64,000 bases of DNA from Pedobacter sp. MC2016-05 (GTDB taxonomy: Bacteria; Bacteroidota; Bacteroidia; Sphingobacteriales; Sphingobacteriaceae), in NCBI RefSeq assembly GCF_026239735.1, contig NZ_JAPIVT010000004.1:62001-126000 (forward strand). The letters run 5' to 3'. Both the position numbers and the translations under genes were made by a program. Below are positions 9,916 through 18,744 of the stretch, piece by piece (the first letter of the stretch is position 1; the number at the start of each line of letters is the position of its first letter). A model generated the notes under the pieces. That model saw only the letters and a list, made by a program, of their open reading frames with translations. It had not been told where the DNA came from and made no database searches.

Positions 9916-9950
9916 ATGCCCATTTTTCGATCTTTATCGAAAATGGGCAT
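9916..9950 (-). terminator. Intrinsic terminator of the deoxyhypusine-synthase-family gene
   Basis: Inverted repeat with 15-base arms (ATGCCCATTTT-CGAT against its complement, one bulged T) and a four-base loop. Read on the minus strand it is followed by TTTTTATTG. It begins 34 bases past the stop at 9985 and separates that gene from actA. Confidence 0.75.
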
Positions 9951-9984
9951 CAAGCTTCAATTTTGTTTTATCAAAATGTTATTC

Positions 9985-10965
9985 TTATTGCTTTAATATC
10001 CAGGCAAACATCAGCGGTGCTACAATTGTTGCATCACTTTCTACAATAAACTTTGGTGTATTGATATCTAACTTACCCCAGGTAATTTTTTCATTCGGTA
10101 CCGCTCCAGAGTAGGAACCGTATGAAGTTGTAGAATCAGAAATCTGGCAGAAATAGCTCCAGAAAGGAATATTTTCCATTTCCATATCCTGATATAACAT
10201 CGGTACCACGCAGATTGGGAAATCGCCAGCAATACCACCACCGATCTGGAAGAAACCAATACCTTTGCCGCCACTGTTTGCAATATACCAATCGGCTAAC
10301 CAGCCCATATACTCAATACCACCTTTTACAGTAGTAGCCGTTAGCTCTTTTTTCATTACGTAGGAAGCAAAAATATTTCCCATAGTTGAATCTTCCCATC
10401 CTGGAACCACAATTGGAAGATTTTTTTCAGCAGCGGCTAACATCCACGAATTTTTTGGATCAATTTCATAATATTGTTCTAAATCTCCACTTAAAAGCAT
10501 TTTGTACATAAATTCATGTGGAAAATAGCGTTCGCCTGCTGCTTCAGCATCCATCCAGATTTTTTGAATGTGTTTTTGCAAACGACGGAAAGCCTCTTCT
10601 TCAGGAATACAAGTATCAGTAACACGGTTGTAGTGGTTTTCTAATAAATCCCACTCATCCTGCGGACTTAAATCGCGGTAGTTAGGCACACGTTTATAAT
10701 GCGAATGCGCTACCAGGTTCATTATATCTTCTTCCAGATTAGCTCCTGTGCAAGAAATAATAGATACCTTATCCTGGCGAATCATTTCTGCAAGCGAAAT
10801 TCCCAATTCAGCAGTACTCATTGCACCGGCAAGGGTAATCATCATTTTACCGCCTTCATCCAAATGCGTTTCATAGCCCTTAGCCGCATCCATCATCGCC
10901 GCAGCATTAAAATGGAGATAATTACGCTCCATAAACTGAGATATTGGTCCTCTAGTATTGCTCAT
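9985..10965 (-). CDS. Deoxyhypusine synthase family protein
   Basis: About 326 residues from the ATG at 10963-10965 (MSNTRGPISQF). The NAD-dependent deoxyhypusine/homospermidine synthase fold is recognisable from ITLAGAMSTAELG, SCTGANLEED, PIVVPGWEDSTMGN, GGGIAGDF and the C-terminal ITWGKLD, whose Lys corresponds to the catalytic Lys that forms the enzyme-butylamine intermediate. Bacteria have no eIF5A, so the substrate is not the usual one; a polyamine such as homospermidine, or an unknown acceptor, is possible. An ORF extends eight codons upstream but that start (10989) falls inside the TACTTTTG box at 10987-10994, so the inner start is preferred. Confidence 0.88.
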   Translation of the reverse strand: MSNTRGPISQFMERNYLHFNAAAMMDAAKGYETHLDEGGKMMITLAGAMSTAELGISLAEMIRQDKVSIISCTGANLEEDIMNLVAHSHYKRVPNYRDLSPQDEWDLLENHYNRVTDTCIPEEEAFRRLQKHIQKIWMDAEAAGERYFPHEFMYKMLLSGDLEQYYEIDPKNSWMLAAAEKNLPIVVPGWEDSTMGNIFASYVMKKELTATTVKGGIEYMGWLADWYIANSGGKGIGFFQIGGGIAGDFPICVVPMLYQDMEMENIPFWSYFCQISDSTTSYGSYSGAVPNEKITWGKLDINTPKFIVESDATIVAPLMFAWILKQ

Positions 10966-10986
10966 TTTGTTATGTATTATTTTTCG

Positions 10987-10994
10987 CAAAAGTA
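10987..10994 (-). promoter_or_regulatory. Candidate -7 box for the deoxyhypusine-synthase-family gene
   Basis: Minus strand TACTTTTG followed by C, a match to TAnnTTTG, 21 bases upstream of the chosen start codon. It decides against the longer ORF start at 10989. Confidence 0.5.
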
Positions 10995-11173
10995 GGCATT
11001 TAGCCCGAAACGATAAAACATTAAAAGTATTTGGAGCTAGGAGTCAAAAGTTTGAAATTCATTGTGACACCTCGTTAACAGTAATTCCGAAGATCAAAAA
11101 AGATTAATGGAGAAACAATCAGCGATAATCACCTTAATCTGCGGGAGAAATTGTTCCAATCTAGCTTTTTCCC

Positions 11174-11276
11174 ATGGTCGGTGTGCCCCACAGACCATTT
11201 CTTGTTTGTCAATGCTTCGGTCTGTAAAGACACAGACCGAGGCGTTAAATCGATTTCACCTGCCTGTCGCAGGCAA
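11174..11276. repeat. Cluster of three short palindromes (REP-like)
   Basis: Three hairpin-forming units follow one another: 11174-11198 (ATGGTC arm against GACCAT), 11215-11242 (CGGTCTGT, six-base loop, ACAGACCG) and 11262-11274 (GCCTG, three-base loop, CAGGC). The intergenic region 10995-11530 holds these and the small minus-strand ORF at 11300-11470; no other gene was seen. The GGTCGGT/GGTCTGT arms resemble the 38285-38310 palindrome, which points to a dispersed repeat family. Confidence 0.55.
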
Positions 11277-11299
11277 GAAATCACGGAGAATTAAAAACG

Positions 11300-11470
11300 T
11301 CAATGGTAGCGTGCCGAACGATTTTTTTTGAAAAGCAGTTGCTGCAACATCATCAAAGGCAGTCCGGCTTTTTGGTACAATGCCCAACGAAAAGTTGGAC
11401 GATTTCCCCGCCAACCCGGTTTAGGTGGCCCAGGCCTTGCTACTATTAAAAAATCCCAAGCCACTGTCAT
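11300..11470 (-). CDS. Possible small protein of 56 residues, or protein-like repeat
   Basis: ATG at 11468-11470 to TGA at 11300-11302. The product is basic and Trp/Pro/Arg-rich (begins MTVAWDFLIVARPGPPKPGW, ends FKKNRSARYH). No promoter box or ribosome-binding site was noticed. Base composition is more GC-rich than its surroundings. It could be a real small protein, a remnant of a larger gene, or an interspersed repeat that happens to stay open. I do not assign a function. Confidence 0.3.
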   Translation of the reverse strand: MTVAWDFLIVARPGPPKPGWRGNRPTFRWALYQKAGLPLMMLQQLLFKKNRSARYH

Positions 11471-11530
11471 AAAACAGCTATAGCCCTTCAGTAAATAATT
11501 CTTAATAAAAAAATCAGTTAATTTGCGGCA

Positions 11531-12658
11531 ATGAAAAAAGTTTATTTTCTCCTGGCTTTCGTGTTCCTATCTGGAAGTTCATTTTCTCAAATGAAATTGA
11601 TAAAAAAGTTGCTATCAAACGAAAAAGATACTTTACGCAAAGCAACCTTTCTGCCCATTCCTTCCTTTGGATATGCCCAGGAAACCGGTTTTCAGTTTGG
11701 TGTTGGTGCAATTGTAGGTTTTTATGCCGATCGGTTGGATACCACAAATCGCCCATCATCTTTAACCTTAAACCTGAACTACTCTACCTTGAAAGCTTAC
11801 AATATGAGTTCGCTCATTGATATTTGGGGAAAAGGAAATAAGCTACATTACATTGGCGAATTACGTTTCAAACGCATGCCTTTTAACTTTTATGGCATTG
11901 GCAACAGTACCGAAGAGGCTAATGAAGATAAATTGATCCAGCAGCAGATTAAAGTTTTGCTTCAGGCAGAAAAACAGTTATTGCCAAAGGCCTATACCGG
12001 GGTTTCGCTAGGTTTTGAAAATTATAAATACAAAGATGTAGTTGCCGACGGAATTTTTAACAGCGACACATATTATAACAATAGAACCGGTAGCGTTTTA
12101 TATCTAGGTGTTTCGCAAAGTTATGACGCCAGGAATAATAACAACTACACCACCAAAGGCTTTTTCATCAGAGGTACCTACCAATATGCGCCCAATATTT
12201 TTTCGGCCGGCAATTTTACAGGTAGCCAGATAAAAATTGATGTAAGGAATTTCTGGCGATTGAATAAAAGCTTTGCCGTGGGCGTACAAGGATTGTACAA
12301 TACCGTGTTAGGCAGTAATACACCTGTTTATCTGTTACCGCAAATTGGTAACGACGAAATGATGCGTGGCTATTATGGCGGGCGCTATCGCGATAAAAAC
12401 TTATTGGCTGCGCAGGCGGAATTAAGGTACCGTTATAGCAGTCGTTTCGGCGCTACGCTCTTTGGTGGAACCGGAACCGTTTGGGGTGTTGATGATTTCT
12501 CTACCGATGCTTTCAAACCAAATTATGGTGCTGGATTACGTTATTTCTTCGATCCGGAAAAAGGAATCAGCGTTCGTGTAGATTACGGAATTGGCGAGAA
12601 AAGATCAAATGAAAAGCGTCAGAGTGGATTTTACATCAGTATCGCGGAAGCGTTTTAA
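11531..12658 (+). CDS. BamA/TamA-like outer-membrane surface protein
   Basis: 375 residues. A signal peptide (MKKVYFLLAFVFLSGSSFSQ) is followed by a beta-barrel of alternating hydrophobic strands resembling the Omp85 C-terminal bacterial surface antigen domain: early FQFGVGAIVGFYAD, late MRGYYGGRYRDKNLLAAQAELRYR and a C-terminal strand ending in aromatic Phe (FYISIAEAF). POTRA domains are absent, so it is a barrel-only member, not BamA itself. A TTAATTTGC stretch just before the ATG could be promoter-like. It stands alone, convergent with the operon at 12808. Confidence 0.75.
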   Translation: MKKVYFLLAFVFLSGSSFSQMKLIKKLLSNEKDTLRKATFLPIPSFGYAQETGFQFGVGAIVGFYADRLDTTNRPSSLTLNLNYSTLKAYNMSSLIDIWGKGNKLHYIGELRFKRMPFNFYGIGNSTEEANEDKLIQQQIKVLLQAEKQLLPKAYTGVSLGFENYKYKDVVADGIFNSDTYYNNRTGSVLYLGVSQSYDARNNNNYTTKGFFIRGTYQYAPNIFSAGNFTGSQIKIDVRNFWRLNKSFAVGVQGLYNTVLGSNTPVYLLPQIGNDEMMRGYYGGRYRDKNLLAAQAELRYRYSSRFGATLFGGTGTVWGVDDFSTDAFKPNYGAGLRYFFDPEKGISVRVDYGIGEKRSNEKRQSGFYISIAEAF

Positions 12659-12807
12659 TAACCACAGATATCTTTTGCAAAGAGGAACAACGTGGCAATC
12701 TGATTCGGCAACTGCGATTGCGGCAATGAAATTACCTGAAACGATGAAAAATCATTTATCGCTCCACAGCTGCCATTATCGAGCAATAAATTCTGCACAG
12801 TAATAAG

Positions 12808-15189
12808 TTAATTGCTCCGCCTTCGCTCCTCTTCATTTCCTGATTTACGATCCGTTTGTTTTAGCTTCTCGTTTCCGAAATTGAACCGGGCAGTGATTCG
12901 TAACTGTCTGGCATCGTAATAATTATTGTAATCTTGTTTAATGTTATTGATTAAACTGCTAAATCGATACCTATTGGATTTCAGCAAATCGTTTGCGCTC
13001 AACGATAGCTGAAGTTTTTTATTGAGCAGCAAGGTCTTCACTCCAAAATCCAAATTATACTGGCTTTTAATTTCATTTAACCCTTCAGCTCTCGGAAATT
13101 GAAACCAAAAATTAACATCGGCCAAAACAGTTTTGCTTTTATTTATGGTAAATTGATTTGAAGTAGAGAAATATGCGCCTATTCTGCTCAAATTGGTTTG
13201 TGTTTGCAAAATTGCAGACTTTGATACATTGTAAAAAACATCAAACTGATTAATAGTTTGCCAATTTTCGAATGGGTTTGACACTAGGGAATTACTAAAT
13301 TGGTAACTATATGCGGTGATAAAATTTACGGGTTTAGTGGCTTGGGTATTTGAATTTACATCGATAAAATTTACATCAGCAAAACCATTATTGGCACCGC
13401 TAAACGATAAAGTACTGGTGAGCGAACTTTTGTAAGTGTGCGAAAGCTCAATGTTGTGGTTATAAGACGGCTGCAAGAACGGATTACCTTCAGTATAAAC
13501 ATACTGATTGCTGTACCACCGAAAAGGATTTAACCTCCGGTAGGCTGGTCGATTAATTCTACGTCCATAATTGATGCTCCATGCACTTTGATTGCCAGCA
13601 CGATAAGTTGCGTAGAAAGTAGGAAACAACTGTAGATAATTAGACTGAATTTCTTGATTGACTGAATTTCCATTTATCTGGGTATATTCCGACCGCAGGC
13701 CAAGTTGAAACTCCCACTTTTTAAAGGTCTTATTCATATTAGCATACAAGGCCTGAGTGTTTTCATGATAAGTAAATAAATTACTTTGATTCAAATCAAC
13801 GGCATAAAGGTCATTCCGTTTTCTATAAAAAGCAATATCGCTTTCGTTCTTAATAAAACTAAGTTTGGTACCGAACGAAACTTTAAAATTTTTATAAGGC
13901 AAATCTACATCAGCTTTTAGCGTATAAAGTGTAATTCCTTGTTTGCTCGTTGATAAATATTCTGCAAATGATCCCGGTATTATAGCACCATCACCGAAAA
14001 AACTCTGGTTATTGAAAGCCCGATTTTTATCGTCGGCAAAGCTAAACCAGTCTGCATTTATGGTAAGCTGTTTGCCTGTTGAATCTAATGTTTGTTTTAA
14101 AAACAGATTTGCAGAATGATAATGGGAGCTGATTGCTGCATTTGCATCAGAATTTAGGATAGAATCTAACTGCTGATTGACGTTAGATACCCTGGTTTTT
14201 ATATTCTCTTCTGAATGAAAATTTGTATACCCGCCATTGTACGCAGCACCAAGCATTGTTTTTTTGGAAATCTGATAATCCAATCCAATTTGCCCGCTGG
14301 GTACCGTTCTGAAGTTCCGGTCTTTGTTAATTACATTCCAGCTTTGCGAAGGGTAAAAAATAGTACTCTGTTCAAATGGTACAATGGAACCCTTTCTGAT
14401 GTTAAAGGTTGAATTAACGGTAATTTTATCTTTTCGATAACTCACATTTCCACCCATGGATGCCGTTGGATGTGAAGCTTGGGTAAAAACCATATTAACG
14501 GAACCTTTGAGACCTTCAGCTGTTGTTTTTTTTAACACGATATTGATCAAGCCGTTATTCCCCTGTGCATCGTATTTGGCCGGAGGATTGGTAATCATTT
14601 CGATTTTCGAAATTTGATCAGATGGAATAGATTTGAGATAATTAGACAAATCATCCTGACTCAGCTGTACCAATTTATCATTCACCATCACATTTACACC
14701 ACCTTTGCCCACGAGGGAAACCTGATCATTTACTACCCGAACGCCTGGAACTTTGGCTAGTAACTCAAGCGCATCGGTACCGATTGCAATTATGCTATTT
14801 TCTACATTAAAAATGGTTCTATCGATCTTCTTTTCAATCAGTGGCTTTTTAGAGTTGATTTGAACATCGGCGAGCGCTTGGCTATTTTCCATTAGCTGAA
14901 CATGAATAGAAGTATCGCCTTTAAGCTGAAAACTATTTTGCTGACTGAGGTAATTAACGGCCGAAAAAAAGATATTGTAATTCCCTGCTGGCAAGTTCAG
15001 GAAAGTGTAATTCCCCAAGCTATCGGATTGTGTGTAGATTGATTTCTTGTTAAAGTCGGTAAGCTTGACTGAAATGTGCTCATTTGGTTTATTTTTTACA
15101 GATTTTGTTTCCCCAAAAACCCTGAACTGTGCCTTACTTGGTGAAATTGATAATATCCCAATCAAAATGACAAAAAGTTTTTTTAACAT
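12808..15189 (-). CDS. TonB-dependent-receptor-like outer-membrane barrel protein
   Basis: 793 residues with a signal peptide (ISPSKAQ), a carboxypeptidase-regulatory-like beta-sandwich (about 22-100: GNYTFLNLPAGNYNIFF), a plug domain (about 115-215, with LLAKVPGVRVVNDQVSLVGKG and PPAKYDAQGNNGLINIVLKK) and a long outer-membrane-protein barrel. No TonB box is obvious. It is last in the operon with BlaI and two M56 proteases, seven bases after the preceding stop, so it may be the induced effector at the outer membrane, for example for uptake or signalling. Substrate unknown. Confidence 0.85.
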   Translation of the reverse strand: MLKKLFVILIGILSISPSKAQFRVFGETKSVKNKPNEHISVKLTDFNKKSIYTQSDSLGNYTFLNLPAGNYNIFFSAVNYLSQQNSFQLKGDTSIHVQLMENSQALADVQINSKKPLIEKKIDRTIFNVENSIIAIGTDALELLAKVPGVRVVNDQVSLVGKGGVNVMVNDKLVQLSQDDLSNYLKSIPSDQISKIEMITNPPAKYDAQGNNGLINIVLKKTTAEGLKGSVNMVFTQASHPTASMGGNVSYRKDKITVNSTFNIRKGSIVPFEQSTIFYPSQSWNVINKDRNFRTVPSGQIGLDYQISKKTMLGAAYNGGYTNFHSEENIKTRVSNVNQQLDSILNSDANAAISSHYHSANLFLKQTLDSTGKQLTINADWFSFADDKNRAFNNQSFFGDGAIIPGSFAEYLSTSKQGITLYTLKADVDLPYKNFKVSFGTKLSFIKNESDIAFYRKRNDLYAVDLNQSNLFTYHENTQALYANMNKTFKKWEFQLGLRSEYTQINGNSVNQEIQSNYLQLFPTFYATYRAGNQSAWSINYGRRINRPAYRRLNPFRWYSNQYVYTEGNPFLQPSYNHNIELSHTYKSSLTSTLSFSGANNGFADVNFIDVNSNTQATKPVNFITAYSYQFSNSLVSNPFENWQTINQFDVFYNVSKSAILQTQTNLSRIGAYFSTSNQFTINKSKTVLADVNFWFQFPRAEGLNEIKSQYNLDFGVKTLLLNKKLQLSLSANDLLKSNRYRFSSLINNIKQDYNNYYDARQLRITARFNFGNEKLKQTDRKSGNEEERRRSN

Positions 15190-15196
15190 CGAAAAA

Positions 15197-16807
15197 CTAC
15201 TTATCTGATTGCCATAACTCGAACTTCCCTTTACTCGTTAAATCAAACTTCTCTTCGGATCCAACCATTGATATTCCGTTTTTTAAAGTTTTAATTTTTA
15301 CATTCTTAGCAGTACCTTTTCTGGTTGTATTGTCGTAAATGATTTCATCAGCAAGCAAATCAATATCCCCGTAAGACAGTTTGGCATTACCGTAGAGTTT
15401 AATCACGTTTCTATTCTTGCTGAATCGGACAGAATCAGCCCAATAAACAAACCTATCACCAGGTAATGCATTAGAACCTGTTTTATCTGGCTTCAGATCA
15501 GATTCCGAATCCTGTTTTAAGGATGTTTCATAAGTTCCGTTATTCAAATCAAAAACGAACAATTTTGCAATAGTTTTATCGCCCAAATCATTGGTTAGCG
15601 AAGCATTTCGAGCTGTTAGAATGTTCCTCACTTTATTCCATTCTACGCTTTCAGCCCTCAGCACCTCCGATTTTATTTCTATCACCGCATCTTGCATCAA
15701 AGAAATTTTGTTTTTGGTATCTCCAGTTATCTTTTTGAAAGATTTAATTCTGGGAATAACTGAACCTGATGATTTCTTCGCCGAATCACTTCGTGCTATC
15801 CTTTTGATTTTTTGTTTCTGTTTTACAATAGTATTTGACCTGGCTTGTGCTGAATCTATCACTTTAACATCTCCACTCTTCAATTTAAATTCTTGAACAA
15901 CTTTTTCAGCGTAAACGACTTCCACCGACAATAGCCAAACCAGACCGAATACCACTGGCAAAACCAACAAATACATCAATTTTTTCATGTTTTTAGATTT
16001 TGAATTAAACAACATCTTGATTCGATCCTTAATCGGGCTTTTCACGAAATTGTGAATGAGTGGCATATCATTTTTAGCTACGGCAAGCCTGAGCAGCAAA
16101 TTTGCATAAGCTTGATTCCCGAAGTCAGCTGATGTAATTTCATCTGCTTCATACTCATGGGTTTGTTCTAACGCTTTATTAAATAAATAAATGATTGGAT
16201 TGAACCAAAACAAAGCTTTAAAAAGCATTAGCAAAATCTTATCAACAGAATGAAGTTGTTGAGCATGAACCCTTTCATGGACTAATAAAACTTGCAATTC
16301 GTTTTCGCTTAAGCTATTTGGATCGATAAAAACATAATTGAAAAAAGAGCAGTTGGTAAACCCCTTCTTTTTTGTAACCAATTTTAATCCATCATTGGTC
16401 TTTACATATTTCCCAGTACACTTTAGTAAGGCAACCAACCTCCAGACAAAGGCCAAAATGATTAATGAGGTAATGCCTCCATAAAAGTAAAACCCTAGTT
16501 TTTCCCAATTTATTTCGTTTTTATCGATAGACTGGTATTCAACTGCAATAGGGTTAATCATTTGGAATGGCGCATCGCTAACAGGCTTGAGGTTTGAATC
16601 AACTAACGGAATGTGGATCTCTTTTATCTCGATTTGGCGTTTAATTTCAAACTGCAAAGCAGGAATAATTGAACTTAAAATTAATGAGCCAAGCAGGTAA
16701 ATTCGATTGAATTTAAAGAAGGTTAGTCTTCTTAAAACCAAAAGATAGAAGCCGAAAAACAAAACTGAACAGGCGCTGACCTTAAGCAAATAGATGAACC
16801 ATTCCAT
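15197..16807 (-). CDS. M56 (BlaR1-type) membrane protease with C-terminal LptA/OstA-like domain
   Basis: 536 residues. N-terminal membrane helices (about 1-24, 33-52, 107-128) surround a gluzincin domain with H177-E178-R-V-H181 and a third ligand E218 in THEYEAD, as in BlaR1/MecR1. A further helix near 275-300 leads to a periplasmic part. Its last ~90 residues (ADSVRFSKNRNVIKLYGNAK, then LLADEIIYDNTTRKGTAKNV) have the repeating pattern of the LptA/OstA lipopolysaccharide-transport fold. No penicillin-binding domain is present. The gene lies 10 bases after its paralogue. The fusion is inferred from the reading frame, which is open throughout. Confidence 0.85.
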   Translation of the reverse strand: MEWFIYLLKVSACSVLFFGFYLLVLRRLTFFKFNRIYLLGSLILSSIIPALQFEIKRQIEIKEIHIPLVDSNLKPVSDAPFQMINPIAVEYQSIDKNEINWEKLGFYFYGGITSLIILAFVWRLVALLKCTGKYVKTNDGLKLVTKKKGFTNCSFFNYVFIDPNSLSENELQVLLVHERVHAQQLHSVDKILLMLFKALFWFNPIIYLFNKALEQTHEYEADEITSADFGNQAYANLLLRLAVAKNDMPLIHNFVKSPIKDRIKMLFNSKSKNMKKLMYLLVLPVVFGLVWLLSVEVVYAEKVVQEFKLKSGDVKVIDSAQARSNTIVKQKQKIKRIARSDSAKKSSGSVIPRIKSFKKITGDTKNKISLMQDAVIEIKSEVLRAESVEWNKVRNILTARNASLTNDLGDKTIAKLFVFDLNNGTYETSLKQDSESDLKPDKTGSNALPGDRFVYWADSVRFSKNRNVIKLYGNAKLSYGDIDLLADEIIYDNTTRKGTAKNVKIKTLKNGISMVGSEEKFDLTSKGKFELWQSDK

Positions 16808-16817
16808 ATTTTAATCT

Positions 16818-18368
16818 TTAACAACCTCGTTTTGAGAACAAGACAAACCCATCTAATATTAAATTACTAATTCTACGAAGATTATTTTCCTGATTGATGA
16901 AATCCAGACTTTTTTGATCGGTAATATTCCCTAATTCGATCAAAACAGCTGGCGTTTGAGATTCTCTTAATACCAAGAGACTTGCGTCCTTAAGCGAATT
17001 TTGGACAGGCGTCCCCTTCACTTGTTTAAGTTTTCCTAAGATATTTGCGCCCAGTTCTTCTGCTATTTTAATATTCTTATTTGATTTCGAAACATAAACC
17101 TCTATGCCGCCGAAGGCCACGGGACCGTTTTTAGGCATTGCATTATGATGAATAGAGATAAAAGCAGTAGCAGGTTGAACAGGTAATCGATCACGAAGCG
17201 ATACATACTCATCACTACTTCGTGTCAACCGAATTTTAATGCCTCGTTTGGTAGCTTCTTCTTTTAAAATGTTTACTGCTCTCAAATTCATGTCTTTTTC
17301 CCTTTGCCCATCCAAGGCAACCGAAGCTGCATCTCTACCTCCATGTCCTGCATCAAGAACCAATACCACTTCTGCTTCGTTAAATGCAGGTTTTGCATTC
17401 GGATCCAAAACTATTGCTGTTTTAAAATAATCTTGCTTGTAAACCTTAACATCAGTAAAATAATTTCCATTATCTACCACCTTTTTTTTTACAATAACCT
17501 CTTTACGGTTTGCAAAGGCTAATAAGCAACCCGCAATTATTGGAATAAACGAAAAGTAAATGAGCTTTTTCATATTGGAGTTTGGTTTTTTGTACAACAT
17601 CATAATTCTTTTCTTTAATGGAAGCTTACTAAAACTATGCGTCAAGAGCATACTTGATGGCATAGCCAAATTCAACAATAAAGATGCATAAGCCTTTTTA
17701 TCAGCGGTTTTTAGTGTTTCCTGATCAGCCAAAAACTCGTGATTATGGTCGATTGCATTTCTCCAGAAGTAAATGATGGGATTGAACCATAAAATACAAA
17801 CTGCTAAATTTACCAGGAGCTTGTCGACAGCGTGGCCTTGCGTTACATGAGCCGACTCATGCTGAATTACCAAATCTCTTTCATCTTCTGTTAAGCTTTC
17901 ATCGATGATAATTTGATTTAAAAAGGAGCAATTTTTTATCTGTGCATGAGGTTGTACCAGAATAAGTTTACCATTTTGAGAGGATTTGTATTTTGTGATG
18001 GAACGCTGAACGATACCTATCATAATCATCATTCGGAAAATTAACGCCAGCAAAACGGCACCATACACATAAACCATTAACTGACTCCAATGTCTAGCCG
18101 AATCCCTTATTGGCTGATTATCATCAAAATCTTGTTCAAAAGCGGCTTCATTGCTATAAGCCACCTCAACTGGTGTTTCTTGCTGATTGATCGAAACTTC
18201 CCTTGTACTTTCTACTGTCAAAGCCGGAATGGTAAAACTAAAAAGCAATGCAGTTAATAAGAATAAACGGTTAAGTTTAAAAAAGGTAAGTTTCGATAAC
18301 AAAAAATGATAGGCTATGAACAGGACAACTGTACAAGCCGAAACTTTTAACAAATACAGTAAAATCAT
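16818..18368 (-). CDS. M56 (BlaR1-type) membrane protease fused to N-acetylmuramoyl-L-alanine amidase
   Basis: 516 residues. Helices near 1-24, 33-50, 97-120; M56 protease motif H170-E-S-A-H174 with E211 (NHEFLAD) as third zinc ligand; a helix near 267-287. Residues about 334-516 are a full Amidase_3 domain with putative zinc/catalytic residues H342 (LDAGHGG), E357, H407 (SIHHN) and E478 (IELGN). The protease would cleave the BlaI partner in the cytoplasm while the amidase would sit in the periplasm and cut the MurNAc-L-Ala bond or sense peptidoglycan. The start overlaps the repressor stop by four bases (ATGA), so translation is coupled. Confidence 0.92.
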   Translation of the reverse strand: MILLYLLKVSACTVVLFIAYHFLLSKLTFFKLNRLFLLTALLFSFTIPALTVESTREVSINQQETPVEVAYSNEAAFEQDFDDNQPIRDSARHWSQLMVYVYGAVLLALIFRMMIMIGIVQRSITKYKSSQNGKLILVQPHAQIKNCSFLNQIIIDESLTEDERDLVIQHESAHVTQGHAVDKLLVNLAVCILWFNPIIYFWRNAIDHNHEFLADQETLKTADKKAYASLLLNLAMPSSMLLTHSFSKLPLKKRIMMLYKKPNSNMKKLIYFSFIPIIAGCLLAFANRKEVIVKKKVVDNGNYFTDVKVYKQDYFKTAIVLDPNAKPAFNEAEVVLVLDAGHGGRDAASVALDGQREKDMNLRAVNILKEEATKRGIKIRLTRSSDEYVSLRDRLPVQPATAFISIHHNAMPKNGPVAFGGIEVYVSKSNKNIKIAEELGANILGKLKQVKGTPVQNSLKDASLLVLRESQTPAVLIELGNITDQKSLDFINQENNLRRISNLILDGFVLFSKRGC

Positions 18369-18733
18369 GATTTTTGATTTTGGTGAATGATCTTTTGGAT
18401 TTCTTCTATATCGTTTTCACTCAATTTTTCTTCTTTAACCATAAAGGATAATAAACTGGCTGGTGAATTATCAAAATAGCCAGAAAAAAGTTTAGAAAAT
18501 GTTGTTTTGGCATAATCATCTTTTCCGATTGAAGGAAAATACTCATAGGTTTTTCCATAAGCTTTGTAGTTAACATAACCTTTTTTTTCTAAAAGCCTTA
18601 CGATAGATGAGATAGTATTGTATGGTGGTTTCGGTTCGTCATCCAGTTCATCAATAATATCTTTTACGAAAGCTTTCTTTAGCTTCCATAAAACCTGCAT
18701 AATCCGCTCTTCGGTTTTGGTTAATTCTTCCAT
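18365..18733 (-). CDS. BlaI/MecI/CopY-family transcriptional repressor
   Basis: 122 residues. The winged-helix pattern is clear: LTKTEERIMQVLWKLKKAFVKDI, then PPYNTISSIVRLLEKKGYV (recognition helix) and a C-terminal dimerisation helix. BlaI-type repressors bind their own promoter as dimers and are inactivated by cleavage by an M56 protease, here encoded by the next two genes. The start is the ATG at 18731-18733; the upstream TTG at 18739 falls in the promoter-like box. Tandem operator-like repeats lie directly upstream. Confidence 0.92.
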   Translation of the reverse strand: MEELTKTEERIMQVLWKLKKAFVKDIIDELDDEPKPPYNTISSIVRLLEKKGYVNYKAYGKTYEYFPSIGKDDYAKTTFSKLFSGYFDNSPASLLSFMVKEEKLSENDIEEIQKIIHQNQKS

Positions 18734-18736
18734 ACC

Positions 18737-18744
18737 CAAACTTA
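18737..18744 (-). promoter_or_regulatory. Candidate -7 box of the BlaI/M56 operon
   Basis: Minus strand TAAGTTTG matches TAnnTTTG and ends only three bases before the BlaI ATG, which would make the transcript leaderless or nearly so. It abuts the first operator-like repeat. Confidence 0.4.

Noticed and set aside
11174..11276. Possible CRISPR-like repeat array
   Set aside because: The three palindromes differ from one another and have irregular spacing; no constant repeat-spacer pattern and no cas genes.
11107..11331. 74-codon plus-strand frame in the 11-kb intergenic region
   Set aside because: It runs across palindromic repeats and has no promoter or recognisable protein pattern; the minus-strand frame at 11300-11470 looked more protein-like.
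12591..12803. Open frame after the BamA-like gene on the plus strand
   Set aside because: It overlaps the end of a well-supported gene in another frame and continues into intergenic DNA; composition is not protein-like.
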